Shown piece by piece: positions 9,032-17,936 of a stretch of 64,000 nt of DNA (positions within the stretch are counted from its first letter, which is position 1; every line of letters begins with the position of its first letter). The DNA is from Kineosporia aurantiaca JCM 3230. Lineage in GTDB: Bacteria; Actinomycetota; Actinomycetes; Actinomycetales; Kineosporiaceae. The position numbers were made by a program, and so were the translations under genes. Location of the stretch: NCBI GenBank assembly GCA_000719025.1, contig JODP01000007.1:1-64000 (forward strand). Reading direction: 5' to 3'. The notes below the pieces were generated by a model, which saw nothing but the letters and a program-made list of their open reading frames with translations, had not been told where the DNA came from and did not search any database.

Positions 9032-9291
9032 CCCGATGGCACGTTTGACACCTCGCGGGCTCGCACATCCAACGGATGCTGCCCTAAGAGCGCCACCGAA
9101 ATGGGCCCACGCAGCGTCGCAACGTGCGTCTTGAGGGCATGGGATGTTTGCCCTTTGGTCTTGGTCGATGCGACGAGAAACGCGATGAGCCTGCCCCTCA
9201 CGGCCCCAGGGGTGTGATGCGAGTTGCGCTCCAGGGGCCAGCAAGGTCCCGGATCCACCTGGAGCGCTTACCCTCTGGAAAGGATTGTTCG

Positions 9292-9480
9292 ATGCAACTG
9301 CCGGAAAGACTAAAGTCGATCGTCGGAAGTGTAGTCATTGATCTGGTGGCTCTCGGCGTCCTACTCATCCTGAAGGACAAGGGAGCGGTGAGTTCCAGCG
9401 TCTTTATCTACATCATGCTGACACTGGTGTGCACCACCGTAGGTATCTCGTTGGGAGCTATCCATAAGCGCAACGACTGA
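9292..9480 (+). CDS. small two-helix membrane protein, function unknown
   Basis: 62 residues from ATG 9292, preceded by AAAGGA. After a short basic N-terminus (QLPERLKS) come two hydrophobic segments: SVVIDLVALGVLLIL (about 11-26) and VFIYIMLTLVCTTVGISLG (about 36-55), ending in a basic HKRND tail. This predicts a small inner-membrane hairpin. It is less GC-rich than its neighbours, with codons such as AGT, GTA and ATC, which may indicate separate origin. The frame is open further upstream to 9124 without homology. No family recognised. Confidence 0.6.
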   Translation: MQLPERLKSIVGSVVIDLVALGVLLILKDKGAVSSSVFIYIMLTLVCTTVGISLGAIHKRND

Positions 9481-9571
9481 AGCCGGTATTCCTACCTCTA
9501 CGCCGCCGGCTCCACCGTCACCTACAACGATGCCACCAGCGCGGAATTGCCACTGCCTGCAAATCCACGAC

Positions 9572-10099
9572 CTACGACGAAAGCGCAGCCTTCGTCGCGC
9601 TGCCGCCCGACCTTCCCAAGTTAGCTTCGTAGTAGTGGAGTTCGTCGTCGGTCCGGGTAAGGCGGAAGCCGGCGCGCGTCAGGCTCCGCTGGGAAGCGAT
9701 GTTGTCTGCGGTCGTGTCCGCGATCACCCGGGTCAGTCCATAGTCAACGCAAATGGTCAGCAAGGCAACGATTGCTTCTGCGGCGTACCCGTGGCCGCGG
9801 GCGGAGCGTGCCAGACCGTAGCCAATCTCGACGCCGCCCGCTTGCGGCTGGCCCTTGAAGCCGACGCCCCCGATGGCCTTGTCATCCGACAGACGCGTTA
9901 TGAGGTAGTAGCCGAACGGCTGCTGCTGTCCGTGGGCGGCGGTGTTGCGGAGGAATGCTCCGACCGCAGCGATATCACCCTCGAAGGGAAAGTCATCCAC
10001 CCAGGAACCGGCGGGTCCCGCTGCCCTGGCGAAGATGCGCGCTGCCTCTGCGACGTTGATGGGATGTAGGCGCAGGCGGGGTGTAAGCACGTCGAGCAT
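9572..10099 (-). CDS. GNAT-family acetyltransferase (RimJ/RimL type)
   Basis: 175 residues with the layout of the RimJ/RimL-like branch of GNAT N-acetyltransferases: an N-terminal LTPRLRLHPI strand, the central strand GGVEIGYGLARSARGHGYA carrying the acetyl-CoA pyrophosphate-binding loop (RGHGYA), AEAIVALL, and the C-terminal NIASQRSLTRAGFR motif. It transfers an acetyl group to an amine, either a protein N-terminus or a small molecule; the substrate is unknown. The ATG at 10099 fits the family N-terminus. It stands alone, convergent with the small membrane protein. Confidence 0.85.
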   Translation of the reverse strand: MLDVLTPRLRLHPINVAEAARIFARAAGPAGSWVDDFPFEGDIAAVGAFLRNTAAHGQQQPFGYYLITRLSDDKAIGGVGFKGQPQAGGVEIGYGLARSARGHGYAAEAIVALLTICVDYGLTRVIADTTADNIASQRSLTRAGFRLTRTDDELHYYEANLGRSGGSATKAALSS

Positions 10100-10286
10100 G
10101 CCCCATCAAAGCAGTACGCACAGGCAAACGCCACCGACTTCCGCGACCTGTCCGGCGTGTGCTCAACGCCGGTCGCCTCGGCCCGTGGAAGGAAGAGTCC
10201 GCACGCTGCGGCATGATGGACGGCAACTTCAATACCTAGCCGAGGGAGACACTTTCTCTCCTTCTGCTTGGCGCCCGTAGCGACCT

Positions 10287-10361
10287 GAACTTGTCCATTA
10301 GGAGCATCGGATGCCTTGCATCCTGGGGTGAACAGCCGCCTACAGACAGAAGGGCGACAGG
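10287..10361. repeat. direct repeat copy 1 flanking the YunG-like gene
   Basis: About 75 bases starting GAACTTGTCC and ending AGACAGAAGGGCGACAGG align with 10934-11008 at roughly 70 percent identity by eye, in the same orientation. The copies flank the YunG-like gene, one at each end. Apart from this, the 313-base gap between the acetyltransferase and the YunG-like gene (10100-10412) shows nothing recognisable. Confidence 0.5.
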
Positions 10362-10412
10362 GCGGCTAGGTGCTGGGCGCGGGGGGGTAGGTGGCGCCAT
10401 ATCACCTGCGCC

Positions 10413-10820
10413 TCACACGGCAGGCTCAGGGAGGTCGCCAAGTCGTGCGGTAACACGCTGGCGCAAGAGGAGGTACTCCTCCCAGCGCCGAGGCAGCGGT
10501 CCCGGCGGGCGGGCGACGGCACGGGCCTCAGCAATGGTCTGCCCTTGCTGGAACTGCTTTCGCGTCAGATCCAGCTCAACACCATTGGGCAGCCGGTTCC
10601 ACCAGTGAAACCCCTGCTGTTCTGCCAGGTGGTAGACCTTCCCGACCACGAGGTCGCCGCCGAAGATGTCATGGACGATCAGGGCAGTGATGTCGCAGTG
10701 ACCCAGTGCGGGGTTGTCCGGCTGCCACCCGTGGCGTTCCAGGTCGTCGGGGGAACAAGTATCGGCGGCCCAACTGGCGCGCAGGGCCTGGTCGATGGTC
10801 AAGAGGCTCCACGTGATCAT
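10413..10820 (-). CDS. YunG-like family protein
   Basis: 135 residues that match the pattern of the YunG family, named from Bacillus subtilis, function not established: ALRASWAADTCSP near the N-terminus, GHCDITALIVHDIFGGDLVV, then VYHLAEQQGFHWWNRLPNG and ELDLTRKQF. The conserved Cys, His and Asp residues suggest a compact catalytic domain, but none has a proven role. Start ATG 10820 follows GCGAGGCTG and fits the family N-terminus; an ATG at 10859 would add 13 residues. It is flanked by the 75-base direct repeats and then by an IS4 remnant, so it may have moved as a unit. Confidence 0.7.
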   Translation of the reverse strand: MITWSLLTIDQALRASWAADTCSPDDLERHGWQPDNPALGHCDITALIVHDIFGGDLVVGKVYHLAEQQGFHWWNRLPNGVELDLTRKQFQQGQTIAEARAVARPPGPLPRRWEEYLLLRQRVTARLGDLPEPAV

Positions 10821-10933
10821 TGAGTCAGCCTCGCAGGGGGCACCGACAAAGACGATCACTCAACGGCTCCAACGGCCCTTGCCGACCTAGTCCGCAGGGC
10901 CAGACCGATGCCCAACCCGGGTCGGCTGGGTTC

Positions 10934-11008
10934 GAACTTGCTTGCCAATCAGCATTGGATGTCTTGTGTCTCGGCTGTGAAGACCGCTGGTAGACAGAAG
11001 GCGACAGG
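10934..11008. repeat. direct repeat copy 2 flanking the YunG-like gene
   Basis: Partner of 10287-10361. It starts GAACTTGCTT and ends AGACAGAAGGCGACAGG. The best-conserved part is the last 20 bases. It lies upstream of the YunG-like gene and 15 bases from an IS4-type terminal repeat, so it might be promoter sequence duplicated together with a lost gene copy, or an old insertion scar. Confidence 0.5.
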
Positions 11009-11023
11009 CCCAGGGCCGCCCAG

Positions 11024-11403
11024 GGGACAGTACCCAATGCCATGAAGACTAAGTTGATCTCGGTGGACGGGGCGACATCACTCGGTCAACCCCGCCAGAC
11101 CCATCAACCTGGTTCTGACTTCATAAAACAGGACTCTGCCTCAGTCCTGACGTCGCTCCCGGCGGCGGTTTCCACGGGAGGGTCGATCACAGTGGATTCG
11201 CCCTCGATGGCCAGGAACGCGTCGGCGCCGCACTCGGCTACCACCACCCGGGCCTTCGGATAGGCTCCTTGATGGACACTATGTGAGCCCGAGTAGGCGA
11301 ACCGTTCAGCGTTCGCCGGAGTGTCGGGCACGTCGACCTCGAACCCGTCGATCGCCATGACCTACCAAGAGCGACTAAGTCTTCACGGCATTGGGACAGT
11401 ACC
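11024..11403 (-). mobile_element. internally deleted IS4-family element with inverted terminal repeats
   Basis: Imperfect inverted repeats of about 30 bases bound the element: 11024-11056 (with CCAATGCCATGAAGACTAAG) and 11373-11403 (with GACTAAGTCTTCACGGCATT, its complement). Between them the minus strand encodes a central IS4-family transposase piece, AIDGFEVDVPDTPANAERF followed by KARVVVAECGADAFLAIEG, in 11104-11358. The N-terminal and C-terminal catalytic parts are missing. The result is a 380-base MITE-like remnant that a full-length relative might still mobilise. The rest of the gap (11404-11535) holds nothing recognised. Confidence 0.7.
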
Positions 11404-11535
11404 GGCGTTCGAACATGCATGTCTGTCATGGATGGCGGATCCGCGCTACTCATGTTCTGACAGCGCGGGCGCGATGGTGCTGCGTACAGAACCCGAAGTG
11501 CTTATCAATTCGAGGGAAGCTGTCCGTCGCCTGTT

Positions 11536-12324
11536 TCAGCGGAGGCGGGTGGCGCTGAGTCCACCGTCCACGTCAAGCGTCGCGCCGTGCACGAACGCCG
11601 CCTCGTCGCTGGCGAGCCACCGCACCGCGTGGGCGATGTCGAGCGGGCGGACTGGGTGGCCGGCTGGGGTCCCTGCGGTCATCGCGGCCAGCACGTCCGC
11701 GGAATCAGCGTTGCCGGGCGTAGCCGTCGCGCCGGGAGCGACGGTGTTGACGCGAACACCGCTCGGACCGAACTCGGCTGCCCATGCGCGGGTGAGTTGT
11801 TCCACGGCGGCCTTTGTCGCCGGATACAAGGCCTTGAAGGGGACGCCCACCCGCGCCATCCAGGACCCGATGTTGACCACGACGCCCTCACCGCGCTCGG
11901 CCATTGGCGGCACCAGGGCAGCGACCAGGACATGCGGTGCGCGCACGTTCGTCGCCCACAGGAGGTGCATCTCCTCGTCAGTGACTGCGGGGGTAAGCAA
12001 TCCGGGATATACGCCGGCGTTGTTCACCAGGATGTCGATGCGGCCACCCAGGGCCTGGGTGGCGCGGGCCGCGAAGTCGCGGACCGCGGCGGGCTCTGCC
12101 GACAGGTCAGCCGTCACGGCTACGGCGCTGCCCCCGGCGGCAGTGATGTCCTCCACGACGCGCTGGGCCCGGCCGGCGTCACGACCGGCCACGGCGACGC
12201 TCGCCCCGGAAGCAGCAAGGACGCGGGCGATCGCTTCGCCAATGCCGCTCGTGGCGCCGGTCACCAGTGCGGTCCTCCCGGCGAGGCGATCGTCGGCGGG
12301 CAGGGACGTTTCGTTGATCTTCAT
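11536..12324 (-). CDS. short-chain dehydrogenase/reductase (classical SDR)
   Basis: 262 residues, classical SDR. The cofactor motif is TALVTGATSGIGEAIARVLA (about 16-35), followed by the NNAG motif in DILVNNAGVY, catalytic Ser in VVNIGSWMARVG, and Tyr/Lys in LYPATKAAVEQL. The C-terminal VHGATLDVDGGLSATRLR is the typical end of the FabG-like group. A 3-oxoacyl or sugar/steroid alcohol substrate is possible, but none is indicated. Start ATG 12324 follows GAGGGC closely; the frame extends upstream to 12507 but overlaps the divergent regulator. It is paired with the AraC regulator across about 100 bases. Confidence 0.88.
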   Translation of the reverse strand: MKINETSLPADDRLAGRTALVTGATSGIGEAIARVLAASGASVAVAGRDAGRAQRVVEDITAAGGSAVAVTADLSAEPAAVRDFAARATQALGGRIDILVNNAGVYPGLLTPAVTDEEMHLLWATNVRAPHVLVAALVPPMAERGEGVVVNIGSWMARVGVPFKALYPATKAAVEQLTRAWAAEFGPSGVRVNTVAPGATATPGNADSADVLAAMTAGTPAGHPVRPLDIAHAVRWLASDEAAFVHGATLDVDGGLSATRLR

Positions 12325-12428
12325 GCCCTCATACTTGCCGCGCGGGCACGGGTTGTTGTTGCCTGGATCCGCAGACCCCTTGCCCGATCCGGTGACGGCA
12401 TCGCAGCTCTTGCCGATTCTGGGGTTGG

Positions 12429-13334
12429 ATGGGATCCATGGACGTCCGTACGCGCGAGCATCTCGACCGCGCCCTGGAGACCGTGGTCCGCCGCGTTGAG
12501 AGCCCACGGACGATCGACGCCCTGGGACTGCGGCTCTCCCGCGTCCACCGGCCGACGCCGCTGGGCTACCAGCGCTACTCGCCCTCGCTCTCGATCGTCC
12601 TGGCCGGCCGCAAACGTTCGATCATCGGCGACGACGACCTGCTCTGGGGGCGTGACCGGTTCATCATCACGCCGGTGGATCTGCCGGTCATCGCCGGTGT
12701 CATCGAGTCGCCGCCGCCCAGTGGCTTCGTCGCCGCGGTGTGGCAGCTGGACCTCACGATCGTCGCCGAGGTCGCCGACGCCATGGCCCGGCCCCCGCTC
12801 GCCGACCCGCCGGCCCGCCTCGGCGTCTGGTCCGAACCGCTCGCCGACGCGTTCGGCCGGCTCCTGAGACTGCTCGAGGCTCCCGAAGACATCCTTGTCC
12901 TGGCCCCTCTCGTCTCCCGTGAGGTCGTCCTTCGCCTGTTGCAGACCGATCAGGCGCCCCGGATCCTTGCAGCCATCGGCAGCGGCGACAGGGACATCGT
13001 CGTGCGCGTCACCGAACTGCTGACCAAGCGCACCGCCGAGCCCTGGACCATGGCCTGGCTGGCGGCCGAGGTGCACACCAGCGAGTCCACGCTCTTCACC
13101 CGGTTTCGTCAGGCCACGCAGATGTCCCCGATGCAGTACCTCAAGCGGCTCCGGCTCGGCGAGGCCCGCCGCCGTATGGTCGTGCTCGGGGACAGCGCCG
13201 CGCAGGCGGCCTCCGCTGTGGGGTACCGCAGTCCTTCGCATTTCTCGCGCGACTACCGCGCCGCCTACGGCCGGCCTCCGGCCGAGGACGCCGTGATGGC
13301 CCGGGCGCAGCTCGCCGCCGGCATCCCGGCCTGA
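12429..13334 (+). CDS. AraC-family regulator with AraC_N-type N-terminal domain
   Basis: 301 residues. The N-terminal region (about 10-165) matches the AraC-type N-terminal domain of YqhC-like regulators: LGYQRYSPSLSIVLAGRK, WGRDRFIITPVDLPV. The C-terminal AraC HTH (about 195-285) has WTMAWLAAEVHTSESTLFTR, MSPMQYLKRLRLGEARR, and AVGYRSPSHFSRDYRAAYG. YqhC-type regulators often control a neighbouring aldehyde or carbonyl reductase. Here the divergent SDR at 11536-12324 fits that role. The start may be ATG 12429 or ATG 12438; the difference is three residues. Confidence 0.9.
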   Translation: MGSMDVRTREHLDRALETVVRRVESPRTIDALGLRLSRVHRPTPLGYQRYSPSLSIVLAGRKRSIIGDDDLLWGRDRFIITPVDLPVIAGVIESPPPSGFVAAVWQLDLTIVAEVADAMARPPLADPPARLGVWSEPLADAFGRLLRLLEAPEDILVLAPLVSREVVLRLLQTDQAPRILAAIGSGDRDIVVRVTELLTKRTAEPWTMAWLAAEVHTSESTLFTRFRQATQMSPMQYLKRLRLGEARRRMVVLGDSAAQAASAVGYRSPSHFSRDYRAAYGRPPAEDAVMARAQLAAGIPA

Positions 13335-13899
13335 TCGCCCGTCCGCACCACCCGCACGAACTGAACACGAGGCGGGACACGTGCGGCGCCCTTGGACCGA
13401 CACCACACCTGCCGCCAGCGGGGTGTCGACACGGCGTATCGCAGCGACCCCGTCCGTGGCGCCGGGGTGCGGGTGAGTTCTCGGCGGGGGAGGCAACCGG
13501 GTGGCTCACGCGCAGGGGTCGCCGCCGATGAACCCCTGGCTTCCTACTGCTCGCACCACGGTGGAACACCTGGTGGAACGGTGCTTGGAACACATCATGG
13601 ACGGTCTCTGCCGTTGCATGGATCCCGGAACGGGACATGCGACGTTGAGGAGCGGACATGCCGAAGCATGGTCATCGCCGAGGACGGCAAGACCTGCCGC
13701 CACGCCACGATCGGGGACCTGGAGGACCTGTAGGTCCTGCAGCCCGTCGGCACCTTGACCGGTTGCCCCGGCCGGAGCGAGCGACACCCCACGCACGTAG
13801 CCGCTGTTCTCGGCGGGATCCAACGACGCCCCACGGGCGGCACCCCCACGAGTCGTCCTTCGCGGAAGCCCCCTCTGGTGCACCGGCCTGGATGCTCAG
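13335..13899. other. intergenic stretch without a recognised gene
   Basis: About 565 bases ahead of the LysM-SARP gene. The plus strand shows short open segments, for example VEHLVERCLEHIMDGLC near 13560-13610 and EDGKTCRHATIGDLEDL near 13680-13730 in different frames, that could be a frameshifted small protein. Neither resembles a known family and no hairpin or repeat stood out. Confidence 0.35.
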
Positions 13900-16809
13900 G
13901 TGAGGGCCGTACGCCGCCGGGCGGAACGGCTCGCTCGGACGATGACCGTGGCGCTCGCGCTAGGGGTCATCCTGGGCGGCCCACCGGTGCTGTTGTGGGC
14001 CCTGACCGGAGCGCCGTGGGGAAGAGCCAGTCAGGGCCTGGAGGCGATCTACGCTGGGCAGTACGATGCGGCCTCGTGGTCTGGGCTGGCCGTTCTGGGC
14101 TGGTGCTGGTGGATCCATCTGCTGACGCAGGCACGACGGGCTGTCGGTGATGTCAGGACCGCCCGCCGGGACGTGATGCGGTCGTGGACCGACCCCGGCA
14201 ACCGGTTTGGCGGGGCCGGCGGCTCTCGACCCGGCGGTGCGGCTGTCTGGCGGGGGCGTGGCCTGATCACGGGACTGCTCATGGCGCCGCTTGCGGTGCC
14301 CGTTCCTGCGCTCGCGATGACCGCGGCGACGTCGGGTCCGTCAGCGGCGCAAGGTTCACCGACTCCGGGGGGCCCGGCCACGCATCTGTCCACTCGCACG
14401 GCGGGGGCCGGACGTGACGTGTCGCCGCCAGTACCCCAGCTGGTGGCCCAGCACCAGCGCGCTGCCGTGCGTGAGGTCCTGGTCAAACCGGCAGGCCCGA
14501 CCGCGACGCTGTGGGGGCTGGCGGAGCGCCATCTGGGGGACGGGACCCGGTGGCGGGAGATCTGGGCCCTGAACGAGGGACGGCGGCAGGCCGACGGCAC
14601 GGTCATGAACCGCCCCGGTCTGCTCATTCCCGGCTGGACGGTCCTGGTCCCGCACGCTGCGGAGGCGGTCGGCTCGCGAACCTCCACAGACAGCGCGGCC
14701 GACGAGCACGAGGCGTCCCTGACGCTGAGGTACAGGATCGCGGCGGGGGACCGGCTAGGGGATGTGGCTGCCCGGTTCCTCGGCGACGCCGAGGAGTACG
14801 AGCAGATCCGGCGGGTCAACCGTGGCCTCATCAGCGATCCTGACCACATCGAGACCGGCGACACCATCACCCTGCCCGCCTCTGCCCGCGATCGCGGTGC
14901 CCGCCACCATGCCCACGGAACCGTCCCTGCAGCACCATCGCGCGGCAAGGCCGGTTCCACCGAAGAATCTCGCGAAAGCTTTGGAAGCAAGCGGCCATCC
15001 GCGGGTGCGGCGACCAGTGCGACCCCCACCCCGGGTACACCCACGCCCGAGGCCACCACCACCGCCTTGCCCGAGAACAAACCCGCTCAGGTCCCAGGCC
15101 GGTCCACGGCACCCCGGACCCTGGTCCCGTCCCCGACGCCGGATGCGGGGGAGCGCGGCACCGGCTCACCCAGTGCCTCGGTGGCCTCGCCCGGTGACGA
15201 TGATGCCGTGCCGTGGGCGGTGCCCGCTGCCGCTGCCGGTGCCCTGACGGCGCTGGCCCTAGCAGCCGGTCGCCGCAGGCGGCGCAAGAGCGCGGGGGAG
15301 GGCCCCGACAGTGACTGGCTCGACTCCCTTGACGAAGAGCCTCAGCCCGCCCTCGAGACACACGACGACCTACCTGGCGCCGCAGATGGCTTGGTCTTCG
15401 AGGATGACGATGAGCCTGCCGGACAGGCCGAGCATGCCGACGACGCGATCGACCAGGCCCGGGCGTTCATTTACCGCTCTGCCCAGGCGCTTCGGCAACG
15501 CACCGACGCCAGCCAGGACGCCGCAGCCGCCATCCAGGACCCGCGACCTTCCATCCTCGACCCTCGCCCAGCTGATCGTGAGGCTAGGAGTGAGAGGACA
15601 TTTCCGCAGGAAGCGGAGCTGGGCGCGCCCGTCGCCGTCGTAGGACAGGACGACCGTGCTGACGGCGGCGCGCAGGAGCCTGAGCCTGCGTCAACTGACG
15701 ACGGCGACGCTGGGCATGGCAGTGTCGCTGTATCCGCCGGCACCGGGACCCCATCCGTAACCTCACGTCGGCAGGGCCGGCACGCCGCCGAGCCACCCCT
15801 CCCGATCATCGACGGGCCGGCAGCGGAGCCCCTGGCGCTCACCGATGCCCGGGCCCCGGTCCTGAACGGCCACCACCGGACGGTTGCGGTCCTACTCGCG
15901 GCACGGTCCGGGGCCTTCGCAGCACCCCTCACGCCGACCTCGTCGGCCGGTGCCAGCCTTCGCCCGGAGCTGATGCCGGTCCAGATCAGGCTGTTCGGGA
16001 TGCCGGCCATCCTCGATCGGCGAGGAAAACCTGTGCGCGGCTTGCGCAAACACGCCCTGCTTCTCCTGCTGTACCTGGCCCTGAACCGGGACGGTGCGCC
16101 GCTGGCTGACCTGCGCGAGCTCATCTGGCCCGACATCAGCATGAGCAAGGCCGTCGGCCGCCTGTCCACCGAGGTCGCCAACCTGCGCCGAACCGTGAGG
16201 GCCGCTCTCGGTGACCCGGAGAACCTGGAGATCAACGCGGTCACGAACATCGGTGGTCACTACCGGCTCGCCGACTTCCTCGACATCGACGTGCACGCCT
16301 TCGCCCAGGCGCTCACCACGCTCAACCAGACGCCAGAGACCAGTCCACGCCGCGAGGAGGTCCTGCGCGACGCCATCGCCCTGCATACCGGACGGCTCGC
16401 CGACCGGCCAGGCCTGGACCCGTCCTGGCTGAGTCCACACCGGCGCCGAACCTCCCGGGCCGGTGCCCAGGCCCGCATAACGCTGGCCACGCTGCTCCAT
16501 CACCGCGATCCCGGTCTCCACCACGAGGAAATCATGACCCTGCTCTGGGAGGCGGCCCGGCTCGTCGCGGGGGACCGACTCCTGCAGGACCAAGTGGCCC
16601 GCACGGTCGCAGCCCTCACCAACACGCCCGGGCAGCCCGAACCGCCCGTCCCCTCCGGCGAAACCGGCCAGCCAGGCCAACCCGGCCTACCCGAAGGCAA
16701 CGATCGCCCGGAACCCCCCACCCCCGCGCCCGATCCCGTCGCGGGCCCGCACGCGGCTCCCAGCAGTCGCATCGACCCAGATCCCCTCGGACTCCAGGAG
16801 CATTCGTGA
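13900..16809 (+). CDS. membrane-anchored LysM protein with C-terminal SARP/BTAD regulator domain
   Basis: 969 residues from GTG 13900. In order: TM1 (about 14-35, ALALGVILGGPPVLLWAL), a possible TM around 60-76 (WSGLAVLGWCWWIHLL), TM2 (about 121-143), two LysM modules (about 191-250 and 273-325, each with a WREIW- or YEQIRRVN-type asparagine helix), a Pro/Ala/Thr-rich linker, TM3 (about 436-456, followed by RRRRRK), an acidic low-complexity region, and a C-terminal winged-helix plus BTAD unit (about 690-910, VQIRLFGMPAILDRRGKPV, LRELIWPD) as in SARP regulators. It seems to join extracytoplasmic wall binding to cytoplasmic DNA binding. The DUF2637 gene follows with a GTGA overlap. Such neighbours are common on actinomycete mobile elements. 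The function is inferred. Confidence 0.8.
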   Translation: MRAVRRRAERLARTMTVALALGVILGGPPVLLWALTGAPWGRASQGLEAIYAGQYDAASWSGLAVLGWCWWIHLLTQARRAVGDVRTARRDVMRSWTDPGNRFGGAGGSRPGGAAVWRGRGLITGLLMAPLAVPVPALAMTAATSGPSAAQGSPTPGGPATHLSTRTAGAGRDVSPPVPQLVAQHQRAAVREVLVKPAGPTATLWGLAERHLGDGTRWREIWALNEGRRQADGTVMNRPGLLIPGWTVLVPHAAEAVGSRTSTDSAADEHEASLTLRYRIAAGDRLGDVAARFLGDAEEYEQIRRVNRGLISDPDHIETGDTITLPASARDRGARHHAHGTVPAAPSRGKAGSTEESRESFGSKRPSAGAATSATPTPGTPTPEATTTALPENKPAQVPGRSTAPRTLVPSPTPDAGERGTGSPSASVASPGDDDAVPWAVPAAAAGALTALALAAGRRRRRKSAGEGPDSDWLDSLDEEPQPALETHDDLPGAADGLVFEDDDEPAGQAEHADDAIDQARAFIYRSAQALRQRTDASQDAAAAIQDPRPSILDPRPADREARSERTFPQEAELGAPVAVVGQDDRADGGAQEPEPASTDDGDAGHGSVAVSAGTGTPSVTSRRQGRHAAEPPLPIIDGPAAEPLALTDARAPVLNGHHRTVAVLLAARSGAFAAPLTPTSSAGASLRPELMPVQIRLFGMPAILDRRGKPVRGLRKHALLLLLYLALNRDGAPLADLRELIWPDISMSKAVGRLSTEVANLRRTVRAALGDPENLEINAVTNIGGHYRLADFLDIDVHAFAQALTTLNQTPETSPRREEVLRDAIALHTGRLADRPGLDPSWLSPHRRRTSRAGAQARITLATLLHHRDPGLHHEEIMTLLWEAARLVAGDRLLQDQVARTVAALTNTPGQPEPPVPSGETGQPGQPGLPEGNDRPEPPTPAPDPVAGPHAAPSSRIDPDPLGLQEHS

Positions 16810-17732
16810 ACGCCCACGATGCGGTGACGTCCATGCCGGCCCACCCGCTCAAGCATCCGCCCAGCCCCCAGGAACTGCACCCACCTCGGCCGGCCTTACC
16901 GCGTCGGCGCTCGGTATCCCCGTCATCCCCGTCGCAGTCGCCCAGCGACGGCGCCGGGAGGATCGGGGTACTCGGCTGGTTTCGGGCCGACATCGACCGT
17001 GCCTGCGCCGCCGTTGTCTGCGTCGTGCTGGGGGCCGTGGCCCTGGCCGGGTCGGCCACCCACGTGCTGCACGTGGGCGCCTACCCGGACGTGCGGGTGA
17101 CCGGATGGATGGTCTGGACCGTCGCGGGAAGCCTGGAGGTGCTGGCCGCCTACGCGGCCTGGGAGGTCCGCCGGCGCAGCGGCGTCAACCGGCTCATCCC
17201 GGCGATTGTCCTCATCCTGGCCGTCGCGTTCATCGTGCTGGCCAACCTGGCCGCCGCCGACGAGCTGTCCTGGGCCGCCCGGCTGCCCTGGGGCGAGGCC
17301 TTCGCCGTCGCCCCGCCCCTGTCGTTCCTGTCGGTCGCGGCCATCGCCGAGACCCGCGGATGGCAGCGCCCCAGCCGACGTCGACGCACGCCCACGCTGG
17401 TACCAGCGACTCAGCAAACAACCGGCCGCAGGCGCCCAGCCGGCGCTACGGCCAGGAACGGGTCAGGGGATACGGCCAGGGTCTCGGCAGCTGCCTCGAA
17501 ACGGCGCGTCCTCACCTCCCCAGCCGGCCCGGGGCTTACCACCAGCCCCGGCCACGCACCGCAGGACCCTCCGACCCTCCAACCCGGCGAGCAGCGCAGG
17601 GACACGCTCGCCCGCTGGGTGGAGGAGGGGCACACCCGTAAGACCATCCTCGCGGCCGGCGCCGAACAGTTCGGCGTCAGCGAGTCGACGATGAAACGCG
17701 AACTGCAGGGCTGGCCCGATCGCACCACCTGA
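16806..17732 (+). CDS. DUF2637 (SpdB-like) membrane protein with C-terminal HTH-like segment
   Basis: 308 residues, start GTG 16806 overlapping the previous stop, so translationally coupled. A Pro-rich cytoplasmic N-terminus is followed by four membrane segments (about 64-86, 98-118, 128-150, 160-182) containing GWMVWTVAGSLEVLAAYAAW and LANLAAADELSW, the pattern of DUF2637 proteins, which include plasmid-spread (Spd) proteins of Streptomyces conjugative elements. The tail is basic and low-complexity, ending in a recognisable helix-turn-helix-like stretch, TRKTILAAGAEQFGVSESTM (about 278-297). A role in intramycelial plasmid or ICE spread, or regulation at the membrane, is plausible. No FtsK-like TraB or integrase is present nearby. 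Confidence 0.8.
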   Translation: MNAHDAVTSMPAHPLKHPPSPQELHPPRPALPRRRSVSPSSPSQSPSDGAGRIGVLGWFRADIDRACAAVVCVVLGAVALAGSATHVLHVGAYPDVRVTGWMVWTVAGSLEVLAAYAAWEVRRRSGVNRLIPAIVLILAVAFIVLANLAAADELSWAARLPWGEAFAVAPPLSFLSVAAIAETRGWQRPSRRRRTPTLVPATQQTTGRRRPAGATARNGSGDTARVSAAASKRRVLTSPAGPGLTTSPGHAPQDPPTLQPGEQRRDTLARWVEEGHTRKTILAAGAEQFGVSESTMKRELQGWPDRTT

Positions 17733-17936
17733 ACCGATCCAATCTCTTGCCCACGGCCCAACAGACAGACATTCAGGTGGCGAGAACCGATCTCCGGAAG
17801 GCACATTGGCCGCGCAGCCCCATGCTCGCGGGCGCCTGCGCGGGTCGCCTACGTCCAGCGCGCGCCCCGGTTCGGCGCTCGGTCATGTCTGCTGCCATTC
17901 AGTCCACTGACGCATCCCCAGAGGAAGTTTCTTGCC

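Noticed and set aside
9481..9571. Coding fragment YLYAAGSTVTYNDATSAEL after the small membrane protein
   Set aside because: Only about 40 codons, no start or binding site and no family; likely chance.
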